This document shows positions 1-6,174 of a stretch of 6,174 nucleotides of DNA, one piece after another (the stretch's first letter is position 1; every line of letters starts with the position of its first letter). The position numbers and the translations under genes were made by a program. The notes under the pieces are model-generated. The model made no database searches. It saw nothing but the letters and a program-made list of their open reading frames with translations, and was not told the origin of the DNA. Source of the DNA: Flavobacteriales bacterium (GTDB taxonomy: Bacteria; Bacteroidota; Bacteroidia; Flavobacteriales; Parvicellaceae); contig JAAZYJ010000148.1 in assembly GCA_014239715.1 (NCBI GenBank), positions 1 through 6,174 on the forward strand, given 5' to 3'.

Positions 1-775
1 TATCTTTGAGACAAGTCTGGAAATAGGTTGATGCGTAGGCCTTAAAAGAATCAAATTCCTTTTTTGTTAGCGTTTCATCTTGAAGAACGAAAAGACCTTT
101 GTATGATAAGAACCAGACCGTTCCTTTTTCAGGATGGAAGGTAGAAAAGGTATATCTGGTTTCATTTGCGTAGACGTAGGAAGTTACTTCTCCGTTAGCT
201 GCTAATTTGAACACATCATTTCCCAGAGTTGATATCCAAATATTGTCCTCACTGTCTTCGGTAATGTTTATGCACGAGGCTTTGTTCAATTTCTCACTTT
301 GAGTAGGGTAGTGATAGATCTTACCGTTTCTTAGCTGCGCAAGCCCACGAGCTGTTGCTAACCAGTGATTTCCTTTTGAGTCTATAAACGATTGAAATAC
401 CCTTGTGTGAACAAGTGTATCTCCGTTAGGTATGGAATCCAGCTGACCTTTTTTGTAAAGGCTGACACCGTTATTTGTAGAAATATATATGGCGTCTGTT
501 GAATCGATGAAGAGATCATAAACAACATTGTCAGCTAAACCATTAGACTTATTCAGTTCTTTAAACTCTGAACCATTATAAATATTAATCCCGCCGTCAT
601 TAGTGCCCAACCAAATTTCGCCGTTCTTCAATTGGGTTATGGCCAATACTGCAGTGTTGGCAAGTCCGTTTTCAGTAGTGTAATTCTGGAAATTATAGCG
701 TTGTGAATGCGCTTTTGAAACCGAGAACAGTAACAGCGCTGTAACAAATAAGATGTTATAATGTCTGGCACACAT
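1..775 (-). CDS. Two-component regulator propeller protein, N-terminal part (3' end outside window)
   Basis: The frame is open to the left edge and shows 258 residues. It starts at the ATG at 775, the only Met in the visible part. Residues 1-25 look like a Sec signal peptide (hydrophobic ILFVTALLLFSVS, then KAHSQ). Five regular blade motifs follow: IWLGTNDGGINIYNG (54), IYISTNNGVSLYKKG (96), HWLATARGLAQLRNG (137), IWISTLGNDVFKLAANG (179) and VWFLSYKGLFVLQDE (220). Their spacing of 41-42 residues is that of Reg_prop propeller repeats. Known family members are periplasmic sensor domains of large Bacteroidota signalling proteins, either hybrid histidine kinases or LytTR/HTH regulators, usually two to five times the visible length. 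The output domain lies outside the window, so the exact class and ligand cannot be given. A -7 promoter box ends only 7 nt before the ATG, which suggests an almost leaderless mRNA. The next gene upstream is on the same strand but is separated by a terminator. Confidence 0.87.
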   Translation of the reverse strand, partial: MCARHYNILFVTALLLFSVSKAHSQRYNFQNYTTENGLANTAVLAITQLKNGEIWLGTNDGGINIYNGSEFKELNKSNGLADNVVYDLFIDSTDAIYISTNNGVSLYKKGQLDSIPNGDTLVHTRVFQSFIDSKGNHWLATARGLAQLRNGKIYHYPTQSEKLNKASCINITEDSEDNIWISTLGNDVFKLAANGEVTSYVYANETRYTFSTFHPEKGTVWFLSYKGLFVLQDETLTKKEFDSFKAYASTYFQTCLKD

Positions 776-782
776 TAGTGTG

Positions 783-790
783 CAAATATA
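783..790 (-). promoter_or_regulatory. Bacteroidota -7 promoter box (TATATTTG) for the propeller gene
   Basis: Read on the minus strand, 790 to 783 is TATATTTG followed by C, an exact match to the TAnnTTTG element recognised by the Bacteroidota primary sigma factor. It overlaps the end of the T-tract of the preceding terminator. Only 7 nt separate it from the ATG at 775, so the predicted transcript would have a leader of only a few bases. No clean -33 TTG is seen at the usual distance, because that position falls inside the terminator hairpin. Confidence 0.55.
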
Positions 791-817
791 AAAAAAGGGC
801 TCGATTGCGAGCCCTTT
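790..817 (-). terminator. Intrinsic terminator of the T9SS-sorted secreted protein gene
   Basis: A perfect 10-bp stem (AAAGGGCTCG, 4-nt loop, CGAGCCCTTT) spans 794-817. On the minus strand it is followed by an unbroken T run at 796-790. It begins 19 nt after the TAA stop of the gene at 836-2545, the expected place for a rho-independent terminator. The plus-strand side has only three Ts, so any bidirectional function would be weak. Confidence 0.88.
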
Positions 818-835
818 AGTTTATATAGATTCAAT

Positions 836-2545
836 TTAGTTCTTGGCTATTCTGATCACCTCCGTATTGCCGTTCAACGAGATCTTAACGAAGTACAAGC
901 CTGCACTCGTTAATTGGTCTATGCTGTACGTCTTTCGGCCAATTCCAGCTTTGTCTTGTGGAATTGAAGCAACAATTTTACCCGAAACGTCAATAACTTC
1001 TATTGAAACAGTTGATTCTTCAGTTAGGTCAATACTTAATGTTGCTTGAGTCGTAAATGGATTTGGGTAAACCTGTACATTTCCTTGATGAGCCTGGATC
1101 GGTTGAATTGCACTTACCTGACTGCTTGGGTATATAGAATCTGCACCTACCTCAAAATCCAGATTGCTCATGATCAAACCACCGGCTACCGTAAGGTTGT
1201 AGCTACCGGCCATCTTTAGCCCTGGAATATCAACCCATATTGTGTAATCACCGTCGTCAAGAAACGGGAAGGCAAAGTTGCCAAATGTATCGGTGGTTGT
1301 TTCTGCAACGGGGTTGTCTTCCGGATCCTTCTCAACTATAATATCTATTCCGGGAATAGGATCGTTATTTTTCAATAAACTGTTGGAAGACACATTGCCG
1401 CTTACAGTAACAGCAGTTGTTTGAGGGTCCCAATAAAGGATGTTTATATCAATGGCATTTGTATCACCGGATGTGATCACGGTTTCGCAATTAATCCAAT
1501 CTGTTGTGTCGCCGTAGTACGTGGTATAAGCGTGGTTGTAGATACCCGATAGGTCCGGTCTGGCAGCAATTCTGTATTCCCCGTAAGGAATGGAATCAAA
1601 CGTGTATGTCCCGTCAAAATTTATAACGGTCATGGCTAAAATATCATTTTTGGTAAAGTTAGAATGCTCTCGGTACAAATACATTTCGCCGTTTGTTACC
1701 GGTAGTCCCGTTGTATCATATACAGTTCCTTCGATCGACCCGAAATCGACGGGTAACGTATACCACCCGTATCTCACATCGGTTTCTGCCATATTCGTGT
1801 TGATCTGCATCAGGTGCGTACTGGCAAACGTATTGTTCCTCAAAAAGTGGAACCGATGCCAGTCGCTTGCCATATCGGTATACAAAACATATGTGCCTGT
1901 ACTTAAAGGATCAATAAATATGGAATCGTATTCATAAATGGCTTCTTTACCTAACAAAACATCTGAAAAAGTCCCGTCAGGAGTGATTAAAGTCCCGTAA
2001 CCATCCGCTATCATCGTTTTGTACATTACTCTTACAAATTTAGCGGGGTAACCAGCGTAGTTGATGAATCCCTCATAACGGCTGGTGTCCAATTGAACAT
2101 CCAAATAGTTTAGCTCCATAGGCAGAACGAATTCAGTTGGGTCTCCTACAATAAGTCCTTGAGCAATCGATTTTTCAGAATAATATCCCATGTTTTGAAT
2201 CCCATTGGTATCTACCAGGAAATACAACCATAAAGAATCTGCCAATTCAAATGGAGATCTCAGGTATGACGCGTGTGTGGCGTCGGGGAAGTCACTGAAA
2301 TGAGGTGTTGCCGCCGGTTCGTAGACAGCGAGATCGAATGTGTCCACTATGTTTGAAAAAGCCGCTGAGAAATCCCAGACCTGATTTGGACCTGTTGTCG
2401 GAACGGGCATTGTTAGCGCTGCTGTATCCCAAACCTGTTTGATACTCGTGTTATGGACTGGTAAATACGTCCCTTCAATGGTAACTTGAGCGTAATACAA
2501 GTGGCTGGAAATGAGTAATAATAGAAGAAGTACTGATCTAATCAT
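836..2545 (-). CDS. Secreted protein with two Ig-like/carboxypeptidase-regulatory-like domains and a T9SS type A sorting domain
   Basis: The product is 569 residues from the ATG at 2545. A signal peptide (MIRSVLLLLLLISSHLYYAQ) occupies about residues 1-20. Residues 21-265 form a beta-rich region containing DGYGTLITPDGTFSDVLL near 181, a pattern seen in many secreted Bacteroidota proteins of unknown function. Two regulatory-like or SdrD-like beta-sandwich domains follow, at about 269-370 (GSIEGTVYDTTGLPV, then DGTYTFDSIPYGEYRI) and 379-467 (VSGNVSSNS, then FGNFAFPFLDDGDYTIWV). The C-terminus, about 490-569, is a complete type A sorting domain with YPNPF, IEVIDVSGKIV and AGLYFVKI motifs. The protein is therefore probably exported by Sec, carried across the outer membrane by T9SS and anchored or released at the surface. 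No catalytic motif is visible, so an adhesive or structural role is an inference only. The frame can be extended to a TTG at 2569, but that codon sits 2 nt after a -7 promoter box and is unlikely to be transcribed. Confidence 0.9.
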   Translation of the reverse strand: MIRSVLLLLLLISSHLYYAQVTIEGTYLPVHNTSIKQVWDTAALTMPVPTTGPNQVWDFSAAFSNIVDTFDLAVYEPAATPHFSDFPDATHASYLRSPFELADSLWLYFLVDTNGIQNMGYYSEKSIAQGLIVGDPTEFVLPMELNYLDVQLDTSRYEGFINYAGYPAKFVRVMYKTMIADGYGTLITPDGTFSDVLLGKEAIYEYDSIFIDPLSTGTYVLYTDMASDWHRFHFLRNNTFASTHLMQINTNMAETDVRYGWYTLPVDFGSIEGTVYDTTGLPVTNGEMYLYREHSNFTKNDILAMTVINFDGTYTFDSIPYGEYRIAARPDLSGIYNHAYTTYYGDTTDWINCETVITSGDTNAIDINILYWDPQTTAVTVSGNVSSNSLLKNNDPIPGIDIIVEKDPEDNPVAETTTDTFGNFAFPFLDDGDYTIWVDIPGLKMAGSYNLTVAGGLIMSNLDFEVGADSIYPSSQVSAIQPIQAHQGNVQVYPNPFTTQATLSIDLTEESTVSIEVIDVSGKIVASIPQDKAGIGRKTYSIDQLTSAGLYFVKISLNGNTEVIRIAKN

Positions 2546-2571
2546 TGTTGTGGTTCTTGAGTTAAGCAAAA

Positions 2572-2579
2572 CAAAGATA
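2572..2579 (-). promoter_or_regulatory. Bacteroidota -7 promoter box (TATCTTTG) for the T9SS-sorted protein gene
   Basis: On the minus strand, 2579 to 2572 reads TATCTTTG, an exact TAnnTTTG match. Transcription would start around 2565-2568, giving a leader of roughly 20 nt before the ATG at 2545. This box decides the start codon, since it makes the upstream TTG at 2569 implausible. The -33 position has only a loose T-rich stretch and no clear TTG. Confidence 0.55.
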
Positions 2580-2699
2580 TAAAACGACAGACATTATAGA
2601 TTAAAACAGATTGTTATTACATAAACGCCCTTATTTGTCGTGTCAATTAGTTTGAATGACTGACAGAATGATACGATTGTTTTTAAGATCGAGCGCTGT

Positions 2700-4298
2700 T
2701 TAGCTCTTTCCTTTTTTCATTTCCCTGAATCGTCCCCAGGCTTTGAACTTCAGGATGGTGATTGCACCAAGCATTCCTGATAACATAGCTCCCGCAACAC
2801 CTACTATGGTAATGTCCTGACCAACAAGCCTTAGCCCCTTGATCTTGGTTTCCGGCCTTAGGAAAGGCAATGTAAAACGAGCGGGGGAATGTTCCAGGCC
2901 GTATATTTCTCCGTTTTGATAATTGGTAAAGTGTTTTGTTGAGAGGGGTGTCGAAACTTCTGTAACTAACACATGTTCTTTGATCTGAGGAAGTAGCTCA
3001 AATAACTTGTTCAACATTGACTTTTCGAATTGAGCTTTTAGTTCCAGGTAGTTCTCGCCGCGCTTCATCCAGGGATGCTCGGCATAAGTAGAAAACCAAT
3101 CGAAATGTCCGGCAGATATTGCCTGTATAGTTGAGGTGCCAGGGTTTTTCTTCTGCCACTCCGGGTCTTTTGCAGATGGGAAAGAGATGTAGGCAAATTC
3201 GTCAGAAACGTTCTCCAGGTTCATTCCATCGAAGCTATCGTCAAAATTATCATTGCTGAACCACCAGATGTTATGTTTTGGCAGCTCTAGCTCAATATCT
3301 GTCTTGTTCAACCCAACATACAAGCACATATGACCCGTAGATGGTTGAATGTTGCTCAATTGAAAATTGCATCTTTTTCTATCATTTTCCGAAAGAAGGT
3401 GGTTAAAGGTATTGTTTACACCAACATTGCTGATAACACTTTTACAGGCAATGAATTCGTCGTCGATTCGAACTCCTTGAACTTGATTATTTTCGGTTAC
3501 TATTTTCTGTACTTCCGCTTTAATGTAAACCTGACCACCCAGAGAATTAATGGTTTCAATGGTTTTATTCGCGATCTGTTCGCTACCTCCTTTGGGGTAG
3601 TAACCTCCCTCCATGAAATGCCCAACAACAAGAGCGTGAGCTGCAAAGCTGCTTTGTTTAGGAGTAAGACCATAATTTCCGCATTGTGCACAAAGGACAG
3701 CCAGCAACCTTTTGTTGCTGCTCACTGTACTTAACATATCCCATGTGGTTATGTCCGAGTATTTTTTAAATCGCCGGCGGATCAAGGCGCCAATGGATCT
3801 GCTTAAAAAGGGCTTAAATGACTTTTCGAAAAAGAACGCGTTTCCTCTTTTGTTCGATCTGACGATCAGCTTCAGGTATTGGTCAATGGCCTTTGATTCC
3901 TCCGGGAAATAACCCTTTAGTTGTTTTCTAAAGTTCTCTATCCCTGCTCTAAACTCATACTTCTCACCATTAATGTAGGCGACGTCATAAACATCCCCCA
4001 TGGATTCCCAGTCAAGTGTGTGATCGGTCAAAAAATCAAACAATTGCCGCAAGGCTCCTTTCTTCCCTACATTCCCTACATAGTGAACGCCAACATCCCA
4101 CTTGAAGCCGTGTTTTCTCTTAAAACAGTGTGTAAGCCCTCCCGGGACATAATGCCGCTCGAAAACAACTACTTTTTTACCGGCTTTTGCAAGCCAGGTT
4201 GCAGCAGTTAATCCACCAATTCCGGAACCGATAATGACATGGTCCACACCGGAAAAATCAAGATCTGCTGAGAACCGTTTATATAGCTTTTCGCTCAC
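2700..4298 (-). CDS. FAD-dependent oxidoreductase, retinol saturase/CrtI-like family
   Basis: The product is 532 residues. An N-terminal dinucleotide-binding fold starts at residue 20 with VIIGSGIGGLTAATWLAKAG, and the ribose-binding acidic residue is probably E47 (VVVFERH). GGLTHCF (53-59) and WDVGVHYVG (67-75) follow, the latter resembling the FDxGxHYxG signature of all-trans-retinol 13,14-reductases. The C-terminal FAD-contacting segment is at 488-512 (GLRLVGQDI, then GVAGAMLSG). Relatives of this family saturate or desaturate polyenes such as retinol and carotenoids. The substrate here cannot be read from sequence, and no carotenoid genes are adjacent. The start is a GTG at 4298, with an in-frame TGA a few codons upstream and no Met before the Rossmann motif, which makes GTG the best choice. 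The short lead and hydrophobic C-terminus suggest a cytosolic or membrane-associated enzyme. The downstream gene has its own promoter, and no terminator is evident between them. Confidence 0.88.
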   Translation of the reverse strand: MSEKLYKRFSADLDFSGVDHVIIGSGIGGLTAATWLAKAGKKVVVFERHYVPGGLTHCFKRKHGFKWDVGVHYVGNVGKKGALRQLFDFLTDHTLDWESMGDVYDVAYINGEKYEFRAGIENFRKQLKGYFPEESKAIDQYLKLIVRSNKRGNAFFFEKSFKPFLSRSIGALIRRRFKKYSDITTWDMLSTVSSNKRLLAVLCAQCGNYGLTPKQSSFAAHALVVGHFMEGGYYPKGGSEQIANKTIETINSLGGQVYIKAEVQKIVTENNQVQGVRIDDEFIACKSVISNVGVNNTFNHLLSENDRKRCNFQLSNIQPSTGHMCLYVGLNKTDIELELPKHNIWWFSNDNFDDSFDGMNLENVSDEFAYISFPSAKDPEWQKKNPGTSTIQAISAGHFDWFSTYAEHPWMKRGENYLELKAQFEKSMLNKLFELLPQIKEHVLVTEVSTPLSTKHFTNYQNGEIYGLEHSPARFTLPFLRPETKIKGLRLVGQDITIVGVAGAMLSGMLGAITILKFKAWGRFREMKKGKS

Positions 4299-4334
4299 AC
4301 TTATTCAATTGTAACACTGTTCATTTCTGCTTTA

Positions 4335-4343
4335 GCTAAAATA
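4335..4343 (-). promoter_or_regulatory. Weak candidate -7 box for the oxidoreductase gene
   Basis: On the minus strand, 4343 to 4335 reads TATTTTAGC, one mismatch from TAnnTTTGC, placed 36 nt before the GTG start. It overlaps the palindrome TTTAGCTAAA at 4331-4340. A similar TACTTTTAGC lies 18 nt further upstream. Neither has a clear -33 TTG, so this is only a suggestion. Confidence 0.2.
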
Positions 4344-4379
4344 TTGCAGGACGCTAAAAGTAATGGTAAATAATTGCAA

Positions 4380-4408
4380 TTGTTCTACTATGTCTGTAAT
4401 TATGTTTC
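4380..4408 (+). promoter_or_regulatory. Candidate promoter for the secreted lipase gene
   Basis: TTG at 4380-4382, an 18-nt spacer and TATGTTTC at 4401-4408 fit the Bacteroidota -33/-7 pattern with one mismatch in the last base of TAnnTTTG. The transcript would carry a leader of about 95 nt before the ATG at 4507. The -33 triplet overlaps the perfect palindrome AATTGCAATT (4372-4381), which could be an operator or chance. Confidence 0.33.
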
Positions 4409-4506
4409 CGACACGCCATTCAACGGATATACTCTTTTATCCACAAAAAGATCAATCCAACAAGTATGATAAAAATTAGTAAATTACCTGCAAATAATTA
4501 CTTCTT

Positions 4507-5805
4507 ATGAAACTACTCTATACTCTGTCTTTGCTCCTTACAGTTTCCTTTTCCAGTGCCCAGTATTTTGTTTCTTCCGATTTTTTGGGAAGTACAAGTG
4601 CGAGCAGCTTAGCTATTATTCCCGGAATTACCCCCAATTATGGGGTGGATTATTATAAAGTTATCTATAACACGACGGATGCCGCCGGTGCGCCAACCAT
4701 TGCTTCGGGAGGTTTTGCAATACCGAATAATGCACCATGCGATAGTTTTGCTCTGGGTTTGTATTGTCATGGAACATCCTTGAATAAGGACGAGGTTCCT
4801 TCACGGAATAATTCTGAATCCATCGTTGGCAAACTGTTTGCCTCAAAGGGATTTATCATGTGCTGCCCGGATTATTTAGGTATGGGCGACAGCCCCGGAT
4901 TACACCCTTATGTGCATGCCGAGACTGAAGCAACTGCTTCGTTAGACATGTTGCGCGCGGTACGCGAGTTCTTGCTGGATTCAATGGGGATCGAGGACAA
5001 TGGTGAGCTTTTCATTACGGGGTATTCTCAAGGAGGTCATGCAGCCATGGCGACGCACAAATACATCGAAGACAACAGTTTGCTTACTGAATTCAATGTC
5101 GTTGCATCAGCTCCTGCGAGTGGGCCGTATGATATGTCAGGTAGCCAGAGTGATCTGTTATTGTCCAACGACCCTTATTCGAACCCCGGCTATGTCGTTT
5201 ATTTGTTAGCTAGCTATCAGTTGGTCTATGGCAACCTGTACTCCACCTATGCTGACATTTTACAATTCCCATACGATACTATTGTTCCACCCTATTTTGA
5301 CGGAAATAATTATTCGCTGGACATGGGTGATCTGAATCCATTGCTTCCAACACAGCTTGAAGATCTGATCGAGGATACTGTATTACAGAATTTTAATGCG
5401 GATACGATGCACGCATTGTGGGTTGCATTACGTGATAATGACAATTACAATTGGGTCCCTCAGCGTCCGGTCAGAATGTACTACTGTACACTTGACGAGC
5501 AAGTTCATTATACCAATGCGCTTGAAGCCGAGAGCTACATGGTGGCTAATGGAGCTCCGAATGTGTCTGCTTCAAATGTTGGAGCAAGCAGTCATGGCGA
5601 TTGCGCTTTGCCGGCTTTAATAGGGGCGTTTTACTGGGCGTCAAATTATTTGAATAGTTGTGCGTTGGTAGGGGTGGATGAGACTGATGTGGCAAAAGGA
5701 GCTAACCGCAAGTTGATCAACACCGAAAATATTCCGTCAGGGATGTATTTTGTTGTCTTGACAGCCGGTGGTAATTCAGAATATATAAAGTTTGTAAAAA
5801 GATAG
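4507..5805 (+). CDS. Secreted lipase-like alpha/beta hydrolase with shortened T9SS tail
   Basis: The product is 432 residues, with a signal peptide at 1-18 (MKLLYTLSLLLTVSFSSA). The hydrolase domain spans about 45-385. It has an oxyanion-type HGT at 88-90, CPDYLGMGDSPG at 120-131, the nucleophile elbow GYSQGG with Ser174, a likely acid at Asp330 (CTLDEQVHY) and a likely catalytic His363 (SSHGDC). The order and spacing fit secretory lipase/esterase-type hydrolases that act on acyl esters outside the cell. The exact substrate is unknown. The tail after residue 385 ends in IPSGMYFVVL and EYIKFVKR, the last two beta motifs of a T9SS sorting domain. The YPNP half is absent, leaving it about 40 residues shorter than the tail of the convergent neighbour. 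A 58-bp segment encoding residues 375-394 is repeated perfectly and inverted in that neighbour. The ATG is supported by the signal peptide. The gene is transcribed divergently from the oxidoreductase. Confidence 0.88.
   Translation: MKLLYTLSLLLTVSFSSAQYFVSSDFLGSTSASSLAIIPGITPNYGVDYYKVIYNTTDAAGAPTIASGGFAIPNNAPCDSFALGLYCHGTSLNKDEVPSRNNSESIVGKLFASKGFIMCCPDYLGMGDSPGLHPYVHAETEATASLDMLRAVREFLLDSMGIEDNGELFITGYSQGGHAAMATHKYIEDNSLLTEFNVVASAPASGPYDMSGSQSDLLLSNDPYSNPGYVVYLLASYQLVYGNLYSTYADILQFPYDTIVPPYFDGNNYSLDMGDLNPLLPTQLEDLIEDTVLQNFNADTMHALWVALRDNDNYNWVPQRPVRMYYCTLDEQVHYTNALEAESYMVANGAPNVSASNVGASSHGDCALPALIGAFYWASNYLNSCALVGVDETDVAKGANRKLINTENIPSGMYFVVLTAGGNSEYIKFVKR
5630..5687 (+). repeat. Left arm of a 58-bp perfect inverted repeat, inside the lipase gene
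   Basis: This segment starts TTTACTGGGCGTC and ends GATGAGACTGA. It is identical over 58 bases to the reverse complement of 6117-6174. It encodes the last hydrolase helix and the linker to the sorting domain (YWASNYLNSCALVG, then VDET). Similarity stops almost at once on its 3' side. The other side cannot be judged because the partner arm reaches the window edge. Confidence 0.95.
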
Positions 5806-5878
5806 TTTCGACCAAGGCATGATCGTTTATACTATCTGAACAAGACGGGATATTCTCCAATTATTCGCATTTCTTCCC

Positions 5879-6174
5879 TTAGTTTAATACAATTGGCTGC
5901 CTCTGGCTATAACCATCCGACCGGATCAAATTAAGATAATACATGCCAGCAGGAATATCCGAATAGTCCACCCTGATCTGAGCACCTAACACATGCTTCT
6001 TTGAAAGGATCTTGCCCTGGAGATCGAAAAGTTCTACGAACTCAATCGAACCGTCAGAAACAACATTGACCATTCCATAGCTTGGATTAGGATAAACCAA
6101 CACCTCCTTTTCTACTTCAGTCTCATCCACCCCTACCAACGCACAACTATTCAAATAATTTGACGCCCAGTAAA
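5879..6174 (-). CDS. C-terminal end of a second lipase-like secreted protein with T9SS type A sorting domain (5' end outside window)
   Basis: Ninety-seven C-terminal residues are visible, and the frame is open to the right edge. An in-frame TTG at 6154 is an internal Leu codon rather than a start, because the matching lipase reads through the same codon. The first residues (YWASNYLNSCALVGVDET) are identical to residues 376-393 of the convergent lipase, so the missing part is probably a paralogous hydrolase. The rest is a full type A sorting domain: VYPNPSYG, then VELFDLQGKIL, then IPAGMYYLNL, ending QPIVLN. The product would be exported by Sec and then T9SS. Hydrolase identity is inferred only from the shared 19-codon segment. 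The two genes converge, with 73 bp between stops (5806-5878) and no clear terminator hairpin there. Confidence 0.82.
   Translation of the reverse strand, partial: YWASNYLNSCALVGVDETEVEKEVLVYPNPSYGMVNVVSDGSIEFVELFDLQGKILSKKHVLGAQIRVDYSDIPAGMYYLNLIRSDGYSQRQPIVLN
6117..6174 (-). repeat. Right arm of the 58-bp perfect inverted repeat, ending at the window edge
   Basis: The reverse complement of this segment equals 5630-5687 at every base. It encodes the same protein segment in the same frame within the second gene. Because it runs to the last base of the window, the true repeat may be longer. Confidence 0.95.

Noticed and set aside
1590..1937. Plus-strand open frame of 115 codons opposite the T9SS-sorted protein gene
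   Set aside because: It is antisense to a well-supported gene, has no recognisable domain or promoter, and its composition is what an opposite-strand shadow would give.
2641..2665. Imperfect inverted repeat (TGTCA and TGACA arms, 15-nt loop) after the oxidoreductase stop as a terminator
   Set aside because: The stem is only five bases and AT-rich, and no T-run follows on the minus strand. It does not meet the usual pattern of an intrinsic terminator.
3330..3734. Plus-strand open frame of 134 codons opposite the oxidoreductase gene
   Set aside because: It lies wholly within the conserved flavoenzyme coding sequence, with no signal peptide, domain or upstream promoter box. It is most likely a shadow frame.
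5806..5878. A shared bidirectional terminator between the convergent lipase genes
   Set aside because: I looked for a GC-rich stem with T-runs on either side. The only candidate, around GGGATATTCTCC, does not pair well.
6154..6154. TTG at 6154 as the start of a small 91-residue gene
   Set aside because: The frame stays open to the window edge, and the identical codon is an internal Leu in the convergent lipase. This is therefore the tail of a longer gene.
1..6174. A single multi-gene system linking the propeller sensor, Ig-like protein, flavoenzyme and lipases
   Set aside because: The genes are separated by their own promoters, a terminator and strand switches. No shared pathway or conserved defence, transport or polysaccharide-utilisation signature is visible (no SusC/SusD pair, for example).

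Overview
The window looks like chromosome from a member of Bacteroidota, most likely the Flavobacteriales side of the phylum. Three things point there. Several products carry Sec signal peptides with C-terminal type IX secretion (T9SS) sorting domains, including the YPNP hallmark. Start sites lie close behind TAnnTTTG boxes, the Bacteroidota -7 promoter element, and lack Shine-Dalgarno sequences. The base composition is moderately AT-rich by eye. No tRNA, rRNA, CRISPR array, transposase or phage gene is visible. Finer taxonomic placement is not supported from sequence alone.

Layout, left to right. (1) 1-775, minus strand: the N-terminal 258 residues of a two-component-regulator beta-propeller protein, cut by the left edge. 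(2) 783-817: a strong intrinsic terminator for the next gene, whose T-tract runs directly into the -7 promoter box of the propeller gene. (3) 836-2545, minus: a secreted T9SS-sorted protein with two Ig-like/carboxypeptidase-regulatory-like domains. Its start should be the ATG at 2545, because the longer TTG-initiated frame begins essentially at the promoter. (4) 2700-4298, minus: a FAD-dependent oxidoreductase of the retinol saturase/CrtI-like family. (5) 4299-4506: a divergent intergenic region with promoter-like elements and two 10-bp palindromes. (6) 4507-5805, plus: a secreted lipase-like alpha/beta hydrolase with a shortened T9SS tail. (7) 5879-6174, minus: the 3' end of a second gene, facing the lipase, with a complete T9SS tail.

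Genes 6 and 7 form the most notable structure. They converge, and they share a perfect 58-bp inverted repeat covering the hydrolase/sorting-domain junction, which runs right up to the window edge. The second gene is therefore probably a lipase paralogue. The two genes then differ sharply: the second has the YPNP half of the sorting domain and the first lacks about 40 residues of it.

I see no evidence that the propeller protein, the Ig-like secreted protein, the oxidoreductase and the lipases form one pathway. Each gene appears to have its own promoter, so this reads as a mostly ordinary genomic stretch with a recent local duplication or conversion at its right end. I did not find a convincing new biological system.
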